The notes beneath the pieces are model-generated. The model saw nothing but the letters and a program-made list of their open reading frames with translations. It was not told the origin of the DNA and made no database searches. From assembly GCF_001613125.1 (NCBI RefSeq), contig NZ_BDBT01000026.1, forward strand, positions 1 to 64,000: 64,000 nt of DNA, written 5' to 3'. Positions 52,924-60,788 of this stretch are shown here, in pieces (the first letter of the stretch is position 1; every line of letters starts with the position of its first letter). This stretch comes from Nocardia shimofusensis NBRC 100134. Lineage in GTDB: Bacteria > Actinomycetota > Actinomycetes > Mycobacteriales > Mycobacteriaceae. The position numbers were made by a program, and so were the translations under genes.

Positions 52924-54078
52924 TCACGCCGGTGCGCGCGTGAGCAGCACGGTCACGGCCAGACCGCCGTCCGGACGCGCTTGCGCGCGCACCGTCCCGT
53001 CATGGGCGTGGGCGATGGACCGCACGATCGACAGCCCCAGCCCGGCGCCACGCGTACCGGCGAGACGTTCGGCGCCGGCGCGCCGCCGGAACGGCTCGAA
53101 CAACCCGTCCACCTCGGCGGCGGGCACCCGCGGACCGCTGTTGGCGACATGCAGTTCCGCGTAGTCGCCGACCTGCCGCAGCCGGACCAGCACCCAGCCG
53201 CGCTCGGGCACGTTGTAGCGCAACGCGTTGTCGACGAGGTTGCCGAGCAGCCGCTCCAACAGCACCGGATCGCCGTCGACCGCAACGGCCTGCACATCGG
53301 TGCGGATCTCGACACCGTCGGGCGCCGGACGTTCGGTGGCGTCGCGGACCAGGTCGGCGAGCCGCACCCGGCGGCGGTCGGTGAGCCGCTGGTCGGTGGT
53401 GGCCAGCAGCAACAGGCCGTCGATGAGGCGTTCGTGCCGCTGGTTCACCTCGAGCAGGGTGGCGCCGAGGCTGCGGGTGGCCGGTGGGACGTCGGGGTCG
53501 TCCAGCGCGACTTCGAGCAGGGTCCGGTTGATGGTGAGCGGGGTGCGCAGTTCGTGGGAGGCGTTGGCGACGAAGCGGCGCTGCCCGTCGAAGGCGCGGT
53601 CGAGCCGCTCGAGCATGGCGTCGAAGGTGTCGGCGAGGTCCTTGAGCTCGTCGCTCGGGCCGTCCAGGGCGATGCGTTCGTGCAGGCTCGTCCCGGCGAC
53701 GCGGCGGGCGGTGGCGGTGATCCGCTGCAATGGCCGCAGCGCTCGCCCGGCCAGCAGCCAGCCCGCTCCGGTCGCGAAGACACCGACCACGGCCAGGCAG
53801 ATCAGCGACCACAGCAACATCTCGCGCAATGTCTCGCGACGGCGCCGCTGCGCCTGCTCGGCCAGCGCCTGCATCAGTTCGGCCGAGCGCGCGAGCCGGG
53901 GTCGCGCGGGCTGGGTCGCCAGGAATTCCCGGACCAGCTGCTGTGCCCCGCCGTCACCGGCCGACCGGCCCAGCGACTGCCCGAAATAGGCGTACATGAG
54001 CCCGACCAGGACAGCCCCGGCCACGAAGAACGCGGCTCCGTAGAGCAGGGTGAGCCGCAGCCGCACAGTACTTCTCAT
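52924..54078 (-). CDS. Sensor histidine kinase
   Basis: 384 aa from ATG 54078, overlapping the response regulator stop (ATGA). Two membrane helices (LLYGAAFFVAGAVLVGLMY; LLWSLICLAVVGVFATGAGWLL) flank a short extracytoplasmic loop of about 75 residues. HAMP, then HisKA with phospho-acceptor His in NASHELRTPLTI, N-box GNLVDNALRYN, and G-boxes GAGLGLSIVRSIAHAHDG. It pairs with the regulator encoded just upstream. The stimulus is unknown. Confidence 0.94.
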   Translation of the reverse strand: MRSTVRLRLTLLYGAAFFVAGAVLVGLMYAYFGQSLGRSAGDGGAQQLVREFLATQPARPRLARSAELMQALAEQAQRRRRETLREMLLWSLICLAVVGVFATGAGWLLAGRALRPLQRITATARRVAGTSLHERIALDGPSDELKDLADTFDAMLERLDRAFDGQRRFVANASHELRTPLTINRTLLEVALDDPDVPPATRSLGATLLEVNQRHERLIDGLLLLATTDQRLTDRRRVRLADLVRDATERPAPDGVEIRTDVQAVAVDGDPVLLERLLGNLVDNALRYNVPERGWVLVRLRQVGDYAELHVANSGPRVPAAEVDGLFEPFRRRAGAERLAGTRGAGLGLSIVRSIAHAHDGTVRAQARPDGGLAVTVLLTRAPA

Positions 54079-54725
54079 CGGATCCGGTACCCCACACCCG
54101 GCTCGGTCTCGACGACCGGCGGATCCCCCAGCTTCCGGCGCAGGTTCATGATCGTGTAGCGCACTACCCCGGTGAACGGGTCGATGTGCTCGTCCCACGC
54201 CTTCTCCAGCAGCCGTTCCGCCGAGACCACGCCGCCCGCCGCGCGCAGCAGTTCGTGCAGCACCGCGAACTCCTTGCGCGACAACGGGATCGGCACACCG
54301 TCCCGGGTCGCGGCGAAGCGGTGCGGATCCAGCCGGATCCCGGCGCGCTCCAGCACCGGCGGCGCCGCCTGGCCCGCGCGGCGGCCCAGTGCCTGCACCC
54401 GCGCCACCAACTCCGCGAACGCGAACGGTTTGGTCAGGTAGTCGTCCGCGCCCAATCCCAAGCCCTCGACCCGCTCGGCCACCGCGCTCGCCGCGGTGAG
54501 GATCAGGATGCGCGCGAGGCCACCGGACAATGTCGCGCACACCTCGTCCCCGGACACCCCGGGTAGGTCGCGGTCGAGGATGACCACGTCGTAGTCGTTC
54601 ACCGTCGCCCGTTCCAGCGCGCCGTCGCCGTCGTAGGCGACGTCGACCGCCATGGCGTGCCTGCGCAGCCCGGCGGCCACGGCGTCGGCCAGCAATTTCT
54701 CGTCCTCGACCACAAGTACCCGCAT
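54075..54725 (-). CDS. OmpR-family response regulator
   Basis: 216 aa, ATG 54725. Receiver domain with acidic pair VVEDEKLLA, phospho-acceptor Asp in VVILDRDLPGVSGDE, switch Thr in LILTAASA, Lys in DDYLTKPFAFAEL. C-terminal winged helix with LSRKEFAVLHELLRAAGGVVSAERL and VRYTIMNLRRKLG. It is the first gene of the two-component operon. Its own promoter must lie in 54726-55334. Confidence 0.94.
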   Translation of the reverse strand: MRVLVVEDEKLLADAVAAGLRRHAMAVDVAYDGDGALERATVNDYDVVILDRDLPGVSGDEVCATLSGGLARILILTAASAVAERVEGLGLGADDYLTKPFAFAELVARVQALGRRAGQAAPPVLERAGIRLDPHRFAATRDGVPIPLSRKEFAVLHELLRAAGGVVSAERLLEKAWDEHIDPFTGVVRYTIMNLRRKLGDPPVVETEPGVGYRIR

Positions 54726-55334
54726 GCCGTCATCGTGCCCGCCACCGGTGTTGGGTGCGTGTGAGGTTGCCTGCCAGGCGCGCAAGAGGTCCTCGGGTCC
54801 CCGATGGGCGGCGATCGGAACGTCGTCGACCACCCGCGTATCGCGACACCGCCACATGCGGCGTATCGAATTCGGCCGGCAACAAGGCAACCATCGGCTC
54901 GGCCGCCGCGTGCCGCGACCAGCTCGGCCGGCCGGCGCGGGGCATCTTCGGGAATCCAGTGGCTCGACCCGACGAGGGCGATACGGACCGCCGCACGACG
55001 GAGGCCGCACACCTGCCGCAAAAATCTTGAAAATCCCTGATATTTCCGGTCATCGGGTATTGACAGACGGGGAGAGCGGAGAAGACTGGATACATACCGG
55101 AACACCGGAAAAGGGTCACACCGCCGATGGAGACGTTCATCGACCGTGGTGATGTTTTTCCAAGATCCGGCTAAGCCCCCGGCAAGCCAGTCGAATACCG
55201 GAATTGCGGCGACGACCGCGATTCATGGTGTCGATGGAGACTACCGGGGACTGTCCTGTCCGGGGGATCATCGATATCAGGTCTGTCCCGCATCCGGATC
55301 CGCCATACAATAGGACTCCTACCTATGAACGGCG
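54726..55334. other. 609-bp divergent intergenic region
   Basis: No supported gene between the two-component operon and the MarR gene. The frames present have no recognisable product. At its right end lie the -10 (TACAAT 55306-55311) and the operator of the MarR gene. Confidence 0.5.
55306..55321 (+). promoter_or_regulatory. -10 box and TAGGACTCCTA operator of the MarR gene
   Basis: TACAAT (55306-55311) overlaps the 11-bp dyad TAGGA-C-TCCTA (55311-55321), which would cover the transcription start. The identical dyad occurs at 58504-58514 before the AhpD-like gene. Confidence 0.7.
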
Positions 55335-55934
55335 GTGATGATGCATTCCGATGACGACCTCGACCGCCGCTTGGTCGACGCCTTGGAACGGTTGAGCGGG
55401 GGCGTGCGCGCGTTGGCGCAGCGCAGCGCTCGTGACCACGGGCTGACCCCCTTGCAGCAACAGGTGCTGCTGGCGCTGTCGAAAAACCCGCCGTCGCGCC
55501 GCGAGGTCAGTGCGCTGGCCGCGGAATGCGATGTCACGCGCCCGACGATGTCCGACGCGGTGACCGCGCTGGAGCGCAAGGGCCTGCTGGGCCGATCGCC
55601 GGGCGGCGACGGCCGACGACGGGTGCTGACACCGACCCCGCGCGGCTGCGAAGTGGTCGACGATCTGCGGGAATGGGACGCACCGGCGGTGCGGACTCTG
55701 CTCGGAGTGCCTGTCGAGGACCGGGCCGCGACATTGCAGACCGTGCTGTCGATGATCGCCGGGCTCCAGCGTCAGGGCGTGATCAGCGTGGCGAGGGTCT
55801 GCACGAGCTGCCGCTTCTTCGAGGCACACGCGCATTCCGATCGGGTGGCGCCCCATCACTGCCGATTGCTGAACGCGCCCCTACCGCTGACCGAGCTGCG
55901 GACCGACTGCCCCGAGCACCAGCCGGCCGCCTGA
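55335..55934 (+). CDS. MarR family regulator with Cys-rich C-terminal motif
   Basis: 199 aa from GTG 55335 (ATGs at 55338 and 55341 are equal alternatives). Winged helix with LTPLQQQVLLALSKNPPSRREVSALAAECDVTRPTMSDAVTALERKGLLGRSPGGDGRRRVLTPT read in pieces (about 35-100). The C-terminus holds CTSCRFF, HHCRLL and DCPEH, a conserved Cys/His set for zinc or redox sensing in a MarR subgroup. It likely represses itself and the AhpD-like gene through the shared TAGGACTCCTA dyad. Confidence 0.9.
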   Translation: MMMHSDDDLDRRLVDALERLSGGVRALAQRSARDHGLTPLQQQVLLALSKNPPSRREVSALAAECDVTRPTMSDAVTALERKGLLGRSPGGDGRRRVLTPTPRGCEVVDDLREWDAPAVRTLLGVPVEDRAATLQTVLSMIAGLQRQGVISVARVCTSCRFFEAHAHSDRVAPHHCRLLNAPLPLTELRTDCPEHQPAA

Positions 55935-55966
55935 AACGCGCGGCCGACCGGCATCCGGATCGCACA

Positions 55967-56857
55967 TCAGAGACGGGTCTCGCAGGTGGTGATCAGCTCG
56001 TGCAGACGCGCCGTCTCGTGGTCGTCGAGCGGCAGCAGCGGCCGGCGGGGCGTGCCCGCGTCGAAGCCGATGCTGCGAAGCCCGGACTTGACGGTGGTCG
56101 GCAGGCCACGACTGACGATCATCTCCAGGAACGGCTGCAGATGTTCCCACATCGCTTCGGCCCGGCCGGGCTCGCCGGAGATGACTGCCCGGAGGAACGA
56201 GACGATGGGACGGGGAATGAGGCAGGGCGCGGCGGTGCACCAGCCGGCCGCACCGGCGCCGAATGCCTTGTAGGCGAGCGGGTTACTGCCGTTGAAGAAC
56301 GGCAGGGCGCCGCCGCTGAGTTCACGCAGCCGGTTCATGCGGGTGATGTCGCCGGTCGATTCCTTGACCATGGTGATGTTGTCGACGGCGCCCACGAGGT
56401 CGAACAGGAACTCCGGTGACATGTCGATCCCGGTGGTGGCCGGATTGTTGTAGACCATGACCGGCAGGCCGACGGATTCGGCCAGCGTCGTGAAGTGCAG
56501 TCGCACTTCGTCTTCGGTCAGTCGCCAGTAGGAGGTCGGCAACGCCATGACGGCGGTCGCGCCCAGCCGCTCGGCGACCTTCGCCCGGCGCACGGCTCCC
56601 GCGGTGGTGAGGTCGGAGACACCGACCACGGTCGGGACGCGTTGTCCGACATGCGCGATGGTCTCGGCGGCGACGGTCGTCCATTCCTCGTCGGTCAGAT
56701 ACGCCGATTCGCCCGTGCTGCCGAGGGGGGCGATCGCGTCGACGCCCGCGTCGATCATCCGGTCCAGCAGCAGGTGCAACGCATCGATATCGATGGTGTC
56801 CTCGGCGGTGAACGGGGTGATGGGATAGGCGACGATGCCCGAGATGGGGTGGGTCAT
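55967..56857 (-). CDS. Dihydrodipicolinate synthase (DapA) family aldolase
   Basis: 296 aa from ATG 56857, GGAGAA about 9 nt upstream. TIM-barrel class I aldolase: PLGSTGESAYLTDEEW, Tyr in VMVYNNPATTG, Schiff-base Lys in TMVKESTGD (about 164). The GSTGE instead of GTTGE and the context argue against lysine synthesis. It probably makes or splits a pyruvate-derived hydroxy acid or keto sugar. It is 23 bp downstream of the class II aldolase gene, so the two form an operon under the XRE-cupin regulator. Confidence 0.92.
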   Translation of the reverse strand: MTHPISGIVAYPITPFTAEDTIDIDALHLLLDRMIDAGVDAIAPLGSTGESAYLTDEEWTTVAAETIAHVGQRVPTVVGVSDLTTAGAVRRAKVAERLGATAVMALPTSYWRLTEDEVRLHFTTLAESVGLPVMVYNNPATTGIDMSPEFLFDLVGAVDNITMVKESTGDITRMNRLRELSGGALPFFNGSNPLAYKAFGAGAAGWCTAAPCLIPRPIVSFLRAVISGEPGRAEAMWEHLQPFLEMIVSRGLPTTVKSGLRSIGFDAGTPRRPLLPLDDHETARLHELITTCETRL

Positions 56858-56880
56858 GAGCTGAGTTCTCCTCGAGTCGT

Positions 56881-57684
56881 TCACTGGTTGACGGCGTCCG
56901 GGTGGGAGCGCAGTGCTTTGCGGGCGTAGTAGGAGAAGTTGGCGACGCTGCGCCGCGGGGTCAGCGTCCAGTCGTGGGCTTCCTCAGCCAGGCGCGGGGG
57001 CAGCGGCTTGATCTCGCCCGCGGCCATCGCGAGCAACTGGAGCCGGGCGGCACGTTCGATCAGGTGCGCCAGCGAGCACGCCTCTTCGATGGTGGCGCCG
57101 ACGACGAGCTGACCGTGATGGGCCAGCAGGATGGCGCGTTTGTCCCCCAGCGCCGCCGAGATGATCTCGCCCTCTTCGTTGCCGACCGGCACACCGGGCC
57201 AGTCCGCGAGGAAGGCGCAGTCGTCGTAGAGCGGCGTGGTGTCCATCTGCGACACCTGCAGGGGCACTTCGAGCATCGACAGCGCCGCGACATGCAGCGG
57301 GTGCGTGTGCACGATGCAGTTGACATCCGGGCGAGCGCGGTACACCCAGCTGTGGAAACGGTTGGCGGGATTGGCCATGCCGTCGCCTTCGAGCACCTCG
57401 AGGTCCTCGTCGACGAGCAGCAGATTGTCCTCGGTGATCTCGTCGAAGCCGAGGCCCAGGCGCTGGGTCAGGAAAGTTCCCTGGGTCCGGCCACGGGCCG
57501 AGATCTGACCGGCGAGGCCGGAATCGTGGCCGGCGTCGAACAGGGAACGGCAGGTCAGAGCGATCTTCTGCCGGTCCGACCACCCGGCCTCGGGGATCTG
57601 GGTGAGCATGGCGCTCTTGGCGGCGTCCATCAGCTCGCCCTTGCCCAGGCTCATCGTGGTCCCGACACGTTCGGGGGCTGTCAC
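56881..57684 (-). CDS. Class II aldolase/adducin family protein
   Basis: 267 aa from GTG 57684, AAGGAG 9 nt upstream. Family motifs: GQISARG, NCIVHTHPLHVAALSM (two zinc His) and AILLAHHGQLVVGATIEEAC (third zinc His). Relatives are fuculose-phosphate aldolase-like enzymes or decarboxylases, all zinc-dependent. It is the first gene of the pair with the DapA-like gene, suggesting degradation of a sugar acid or hydroxy acid. The substrate is open. Confidence 0.9.
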   Translation of the reverse strand: MTAPERVGTTMSLGKGELMDAAKSAMLTQIPEAGWSDRQKIALTCRSLFDAGHDSGLAGQISARGRTQGTFLTQRLGLGFDEITEDNLLLVDEDLEVLEGDGMANPANRFHSWVYRARPDVNCIVHTHPLHVAALSMLEVPLQVSQMDTTPLYDDCAFLADWPGVPVGNEEGEIISAALGDKRAILLAHHGQLVVGATIEEACSLAHLIERAARLQLLAMAAGEIKPLPPRLAEEAHDWTLTPRRSVANFSYYARKALRSHPDAVNQ

Positions 57685-57703
57685 AGTCGATTTCTCCTTT
57701 CGC

Positions 57704-57741
57704 TGTCCGATCGGACACAAAGGTGACGATAGGACACAAAG
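57704..57741. promoter_or_regulatory. Palindrome and repeat in the aldolase/XRE-cupin promoter region
   Basis: TGTCCGATCGGACA at 57704-57717 is a perfect 14-bp palindrome. GGACACAAAG occurs at 57713-57722 and again at 57732-57741, 19 bp apart. This is a likely operator of the divergent XRE-cupin regulator. Confidence 0.6.
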
Positions 57742-57806
57742 TTTCCTAAACGCAACCTTGTTACGATGCATGACACGAACGGGGACAGAACGAGGGAGAA
57801 GTGACG

Positions 57807-58391
57807 ATGGCGGCGTTTCTGAGGACGCACCGCCGGCGAGCGGGCTTGACGCTGGAAGCCCTCGCCGACCGCACGGGGCTGACCAAGAGCTACCTGTCGA
57901 AGATCGAACGCGGGTTGAGCACTCCGTCGATCGCGGTGGCACTCGCGATCGCCGAGGCGCTCGACACCGATGTCAGCCTGCTGTTCTCCGACAAGGCCGA
58001 CGACTCGGCGATGACGGTCGAGCGCCGGAGCGAACGCACGGCGGTCGACGCATCCACCTCGGCCGCAAGCTACGACCCGATCGCGACACGCATGCGACAC
58101 AAAGCGATGCAGCCGTTCATCGTGCACCCGACCACCGAACCCGACTCGCCGTTCATGGAGCACTCCGGCGAAGAGTTCATCTACGTGCAGTCGGGGGCGG
58201 TGGAGGTCACCATTCCCAACCAGACGCTCCAGCTCGAAGCGGGCGACAGTCTGTACTTCCACTCCGACACACCCCATCGCGTGCGATCGACCTCGACACC
58301 GCGAGCCACGCTGCTCGTCGTCGTGCACGACCGCATCGACGCAGGGGCGGGGGCCGGGCACGGTCGGCGCCCCTGCGGCCCGACCGCCTGA
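57807..58391 (+). CDS. XRE-cupin transcriptional regulator
   Basis: 194 aa from ATG 57807 (GTG 57801 is close behind the GGGAGAAG site). HTH at about 2-60 (LRTHRRRAGLTLEALADRTG, TKSYLSKIERGLSTPSI). A cupin beta barrel spans about 110-180 (EHSGEEFIYVQSGAVEVTI, LEAGDSLYFHSDTPHRV) with the His and Glu pattern of small-ligand cupins. The ligand is probably the substrate of the divergent aldolase operon, which it should control through the dyad at 57704-57741. Confidence 0.9.
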   Translation: MAAFLRTHRRRAGLTLEALADRTGLTKSYLSKIERGLSTPSIAVALAIAEALDTDVSLLFSDKADDSAMTVERRSERTAVDASTSAASYDPIATRMRHKAMQPFIVHPTTEPDSPFMEHSGEEFIYVQSGAVEVTIPNQTLQLEAGDSLYFHSDTPHRVRSTSTPRATLLVVVHDRIDAGAGAGHGRRPCGPTA

Positions 58392-58491
58392 CGCCCCGGG
58401 CGGCGTCCACCACCGAAAGCCTTTCGGCCCGGCAGCATCCGAGACCCGCGGTGGGACGAGCGCGTCCCATCACGGATTTCGACCTCCACTG

Positions 58492-58522
58492 TTGACAAGT
58501 AGGTAGGACTCCTACTTACTAT
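58492..58522 (+). promoter_or_regulatory. TTGACA promoter with MarR-type operator, before the AhpD-like gene
   Basis: TTGACA (58492-58497) and TACTAT (58517-58522) are 19 bp apart. The core TAGGACTCCTA (58504-58514) sits between them. It extends to arms GTAGGTAGGA (58499-58508) and TCCTACTTAC (58510-58519), with one mismatch. A bound repressor would block the promoter. Confidence 0.72.
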
Positions 58523-58648
58523 GAGCGCACCCGATACGGAGATGAAGTCCAGGTATCGACAACGCCCGGACCCCACCTGCCGTGCGGGCCACCGCGAGTT
58601 CCGCGGCCGCTCCGGCCGTCGATCAGCCCCCCGGAAAGGAACACCCCC

Positions 58649-59191
58649 ATGTCCCGTGTCGACCTGCTCACCGCCGAAGACGTCACCGACCAGCGCGGCG
58701 AAGCGCTCGATCAGATCCACGGCGCGTTCGGCTTCGTGCCCAATATGTTCAAAGCCGTCGCCAACTCTCCGGCGGCGCTGCAGAGCATGTGGGGCAGTTT
58801 CGGCGCACTGAGCACGGGCGCCCTCGGCGCCAAGATCGGCGAACAGATCGCGGTGGCCGTCGCCGACCGCAACCGCTGCGACTACTGCCTGTCGGCCCAC
58901 ACGCTGCTCGGCAAGAAGGCCGGTGCCACCACCGAGGAGATGACCGAGGCGCAGAAGGGCTACTCGGCCGACCCCAGGACCGCCGCAATCCTGACCCTGG
59001 CCACCGAACTCGTCGACCAGCGCGGACAGCTCGACGTCGGCGCCGTGCGATCCGCGCGCGACGCGGGCCTGACCTCCGAGGAGATCGTCGAGACGATCGC
59101 ACACGTCGCGTTGAACGTGTTCACCAACTACATCAACCTCGCCCTCGACGTGCCGGTCGACTTCGACCGCGTCCGGCTCACCGCGAAGTAG
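58649..59191 (+). CDS. AhpD-like / carboxymuconolactone decarboxylase family protein
   Basis: 180 aa, ATG 58649 with GGAAAGGA upstream. Helical AhpD fold: FVPNMFKAVANSPAALQSMWG, then RNRCDYCLSAHTLLGKKAG with the CxxC-x3-H redox site, then the second repeat DAGLTSEEIVETIAHVALNVFTNYINLALD. A peroxidase or peroxiredoxin-reductant activity is expected. A 128-nt leader separates it from the repressible promoter. The shared operator with the MarR gene at 55335 links the two into a redox-response regulon. Confidence 0.9.
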   Translation: MSRVDLLTAEDVTDQRGEALDQIHGAFGFVPNMFKAVANSPAALQSMWGSFGALSTGALGAKIGEQIAVAVADRNRCDYCLSAHTLLGKKAGATTEEMTEAQKGYSADPRTAAILTLATELVDQRGQLDVGAVRSARDAGLTSEEIVETIAHVALNVFTNYINLALDVPVDFDRVRLTAK

Positions 59192-59206
59192 ACGACCGCG
59201 CGACTG

Positions 59207-59241
59207 TCCTGGCGGGCCCGAGCGCGCCGGACCCGCCAGGA
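59207..59241 (+). terminator. Terminator of the AhpD-like gene
   Basis: A 10-bp perfect stem (TCCTGGCGGG at 59207-59216, complement at 59232-59241) with a 15-nt loop, 15 bp after the stop. Confidence 0.7.
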
Positions 59242-59366
59242 ACCGAAACACGCGCGCAAGTGTGGTGAAACATCGGCTCTCTACTCTCGCGCTGTCGGAA
59301 ATGCCGCGTGTCGAACCCGCCGAGATGGAAATCTCTGCGGGACACCCTTGTGCGAGGAGCAGCCAG

Positions 59367-60788
59367 ATGGTCACCACACCTGATGAGACCGGAGCAGGGA
59401 CCGACCACCACTACCTCAGCAAGCGGACGCTGCGCACCGGGACGGCGGGCTGGGTGCTGCTGGCCGGACTCGGCGTCAGCTATGTGATCAGCGGCGACTA
59501 CTCCGGATGGAACTTCGGCCTGGGCGAGGGCGGCTTCGGCGGTCTGCTCATCGCCACGGTCGTGATCGCGGCCATGTACGCCGCGATGGTACTGAGCATG
59601 GCGGAGATGTCGGCGGCCCTGCCGACAGCGGGCGGCGGATACACTTTCGCTCGCCGGGCGCTCGGCCCGTGGGGCGGATTCGCCACCGGGACAGCGGTGC
59701 TGATCGAGTACTCGATCGCGCCCGCCGCGATCGCCACCTTCATCGGCGCCTACGTCGAATCGCTCGGATTGTTCGGCATCGTCGACGGCTGGTGGGTCTA
59801 CCTGGCCGTCTACGTGATCTTCGTCGGCATTCACCTCGCGGGCGTCGGCGAAGCGCTCAAGGCGATGTTCGTCATCACGGCGATCGCCCTCGTCGGTCTG
59901 GTGATCTTCGCGATCGCGAGCATCGGCAGCTTCTCCTTCGCGAACCTGACCGATATCGCGCCGGACCCCGACGCCGCCGGCGCGAGCGAGTTCCTGCCGT
60001 TCGGCTACCTCGGCATCTGGTCGGCGCTGCCCTTCGCGATCTGGTTCTTCCTCGCCGTCGAGGGCGTCCCGCTCGCCGCGGAGGAAGCGCGGGATCCCGC
60101 GCGCAATGTCCCGCGAGGCATCATCGCGGCGATGGCGGTCCTCGTCGTGACCGGCGCGATGGTGCTGGTTCTCGTGCCAGGGGCCGGTGGCGCGGCGGCG
60201 ATGCAGGCGTCCGGCAATCCGCTGGTGGAAGCGCTGGGCACGGGCACAGCGGCCACGGTGGTGAACTACATCGGCCTCGCGGGCCTGGTCGCCAGCTTCT
60301 TCTCGATCATCTTCGCCTACTCACGCCAGCTGTTCGCGCTCTCGCGCGCGGGCTACCTGCCGCGCGGGCTCTCGGTCACCAACTCCCGCAAGGCCCCCGC
60401 CCTGGCGTTGATCGTTCCCGGCGTCATCGGTTTCGCGCTGTCGGTCTTCGGCAACGGCGCGACGCTGCTCAATATGGCCGTGTTCGGCGCGGCGCTGAGT
60501 TATGTACTCATGATGGTCAGTCACATCGTGCTGCGGGTCAGGGAACCGGGGATGGACAGGCCGTACCGGACGCCCGGCGGCCTCGTCACAGCGGGCTTCG
60601 CGCTGGTGATCGCGATCCTGTCGGTCATCGCGACATTCCTGGTGGACTCCACCGCGGCGTTCGGCTGTGTGGTCGTGTTCGTGCTGTTCATGCTGTATTT
60701 TGCTCTCTACAGCCGGACTCGACTGGTCGCCAGCTCCCCCGACGAGGAATTCGCCGCGCTGGCCGCCGCGGAAGACGAACTTCGATGA
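59367..60788 (+). CDS. Ethanolamine permease (APC superfamily)
   Basis: 473 aa, ATG 59367 with GAGGAGC 7 nt upstream. About 12 membrane helices; APC signature in GVSYVISGDYSGWNFGL and GGGYTFARRALGPWGG, later VASFFSIIFAYSRQLFALSRAGYLPR. The operon with eutB and eutC, overlapping the former by 4 bp, identifies the substrate. It imports ethanolamine across the cytoplasmic membrane. No microcompartment shell genes are in the window. Confidence 0.9.
   Translation: MVTTPDETGAGTDHHYLSKRTLRTGTAGWVLLAGLGVSYVISGDYSGWNFGLGEGGFGGLLIATVVIAAMYAAMVLSMAEMSAALPTAGGGYTFARRALGPWGGFATGTAVLIEYSIAPAAIATFIGAYVESLGLFGIVDGWWVYLAVYVIFVGIHLAGVGEALKAMFVITAIALVGLVIFAIASIGSFSFANLTDIAPDPDAAGASEFLPFGYLGIWSALPFAIWFFLAVEGVPLAAEEARDPARNVPRGIIAAMAVLVVTGAMVLVLVPGAGGAAAMQASGNPLVEALGTGTAATVVNYIGLAGLVASFFSIIFAYSRQLFALSRAGYLPRGLSVTNSRKAPALALIVPGVIGFALSVFGNGATLLNMAVFGAALSYVLMMVSHIVLRVREPGMDRPYRTPGGLVTAGFALVIAILSVIATFLVDSTAAFGCVVVFVLFMLYFALYSRTRLVASSPDEEFAALAAAEDELR

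Noticed and set aside
59192..59366. Cobalamin riboswitch before the ethanolamine operon
   Set aside because: The region is only 175 bp, contains the terminator of the preceding gene, and shows no B12-box-like sequence that I can recognise.
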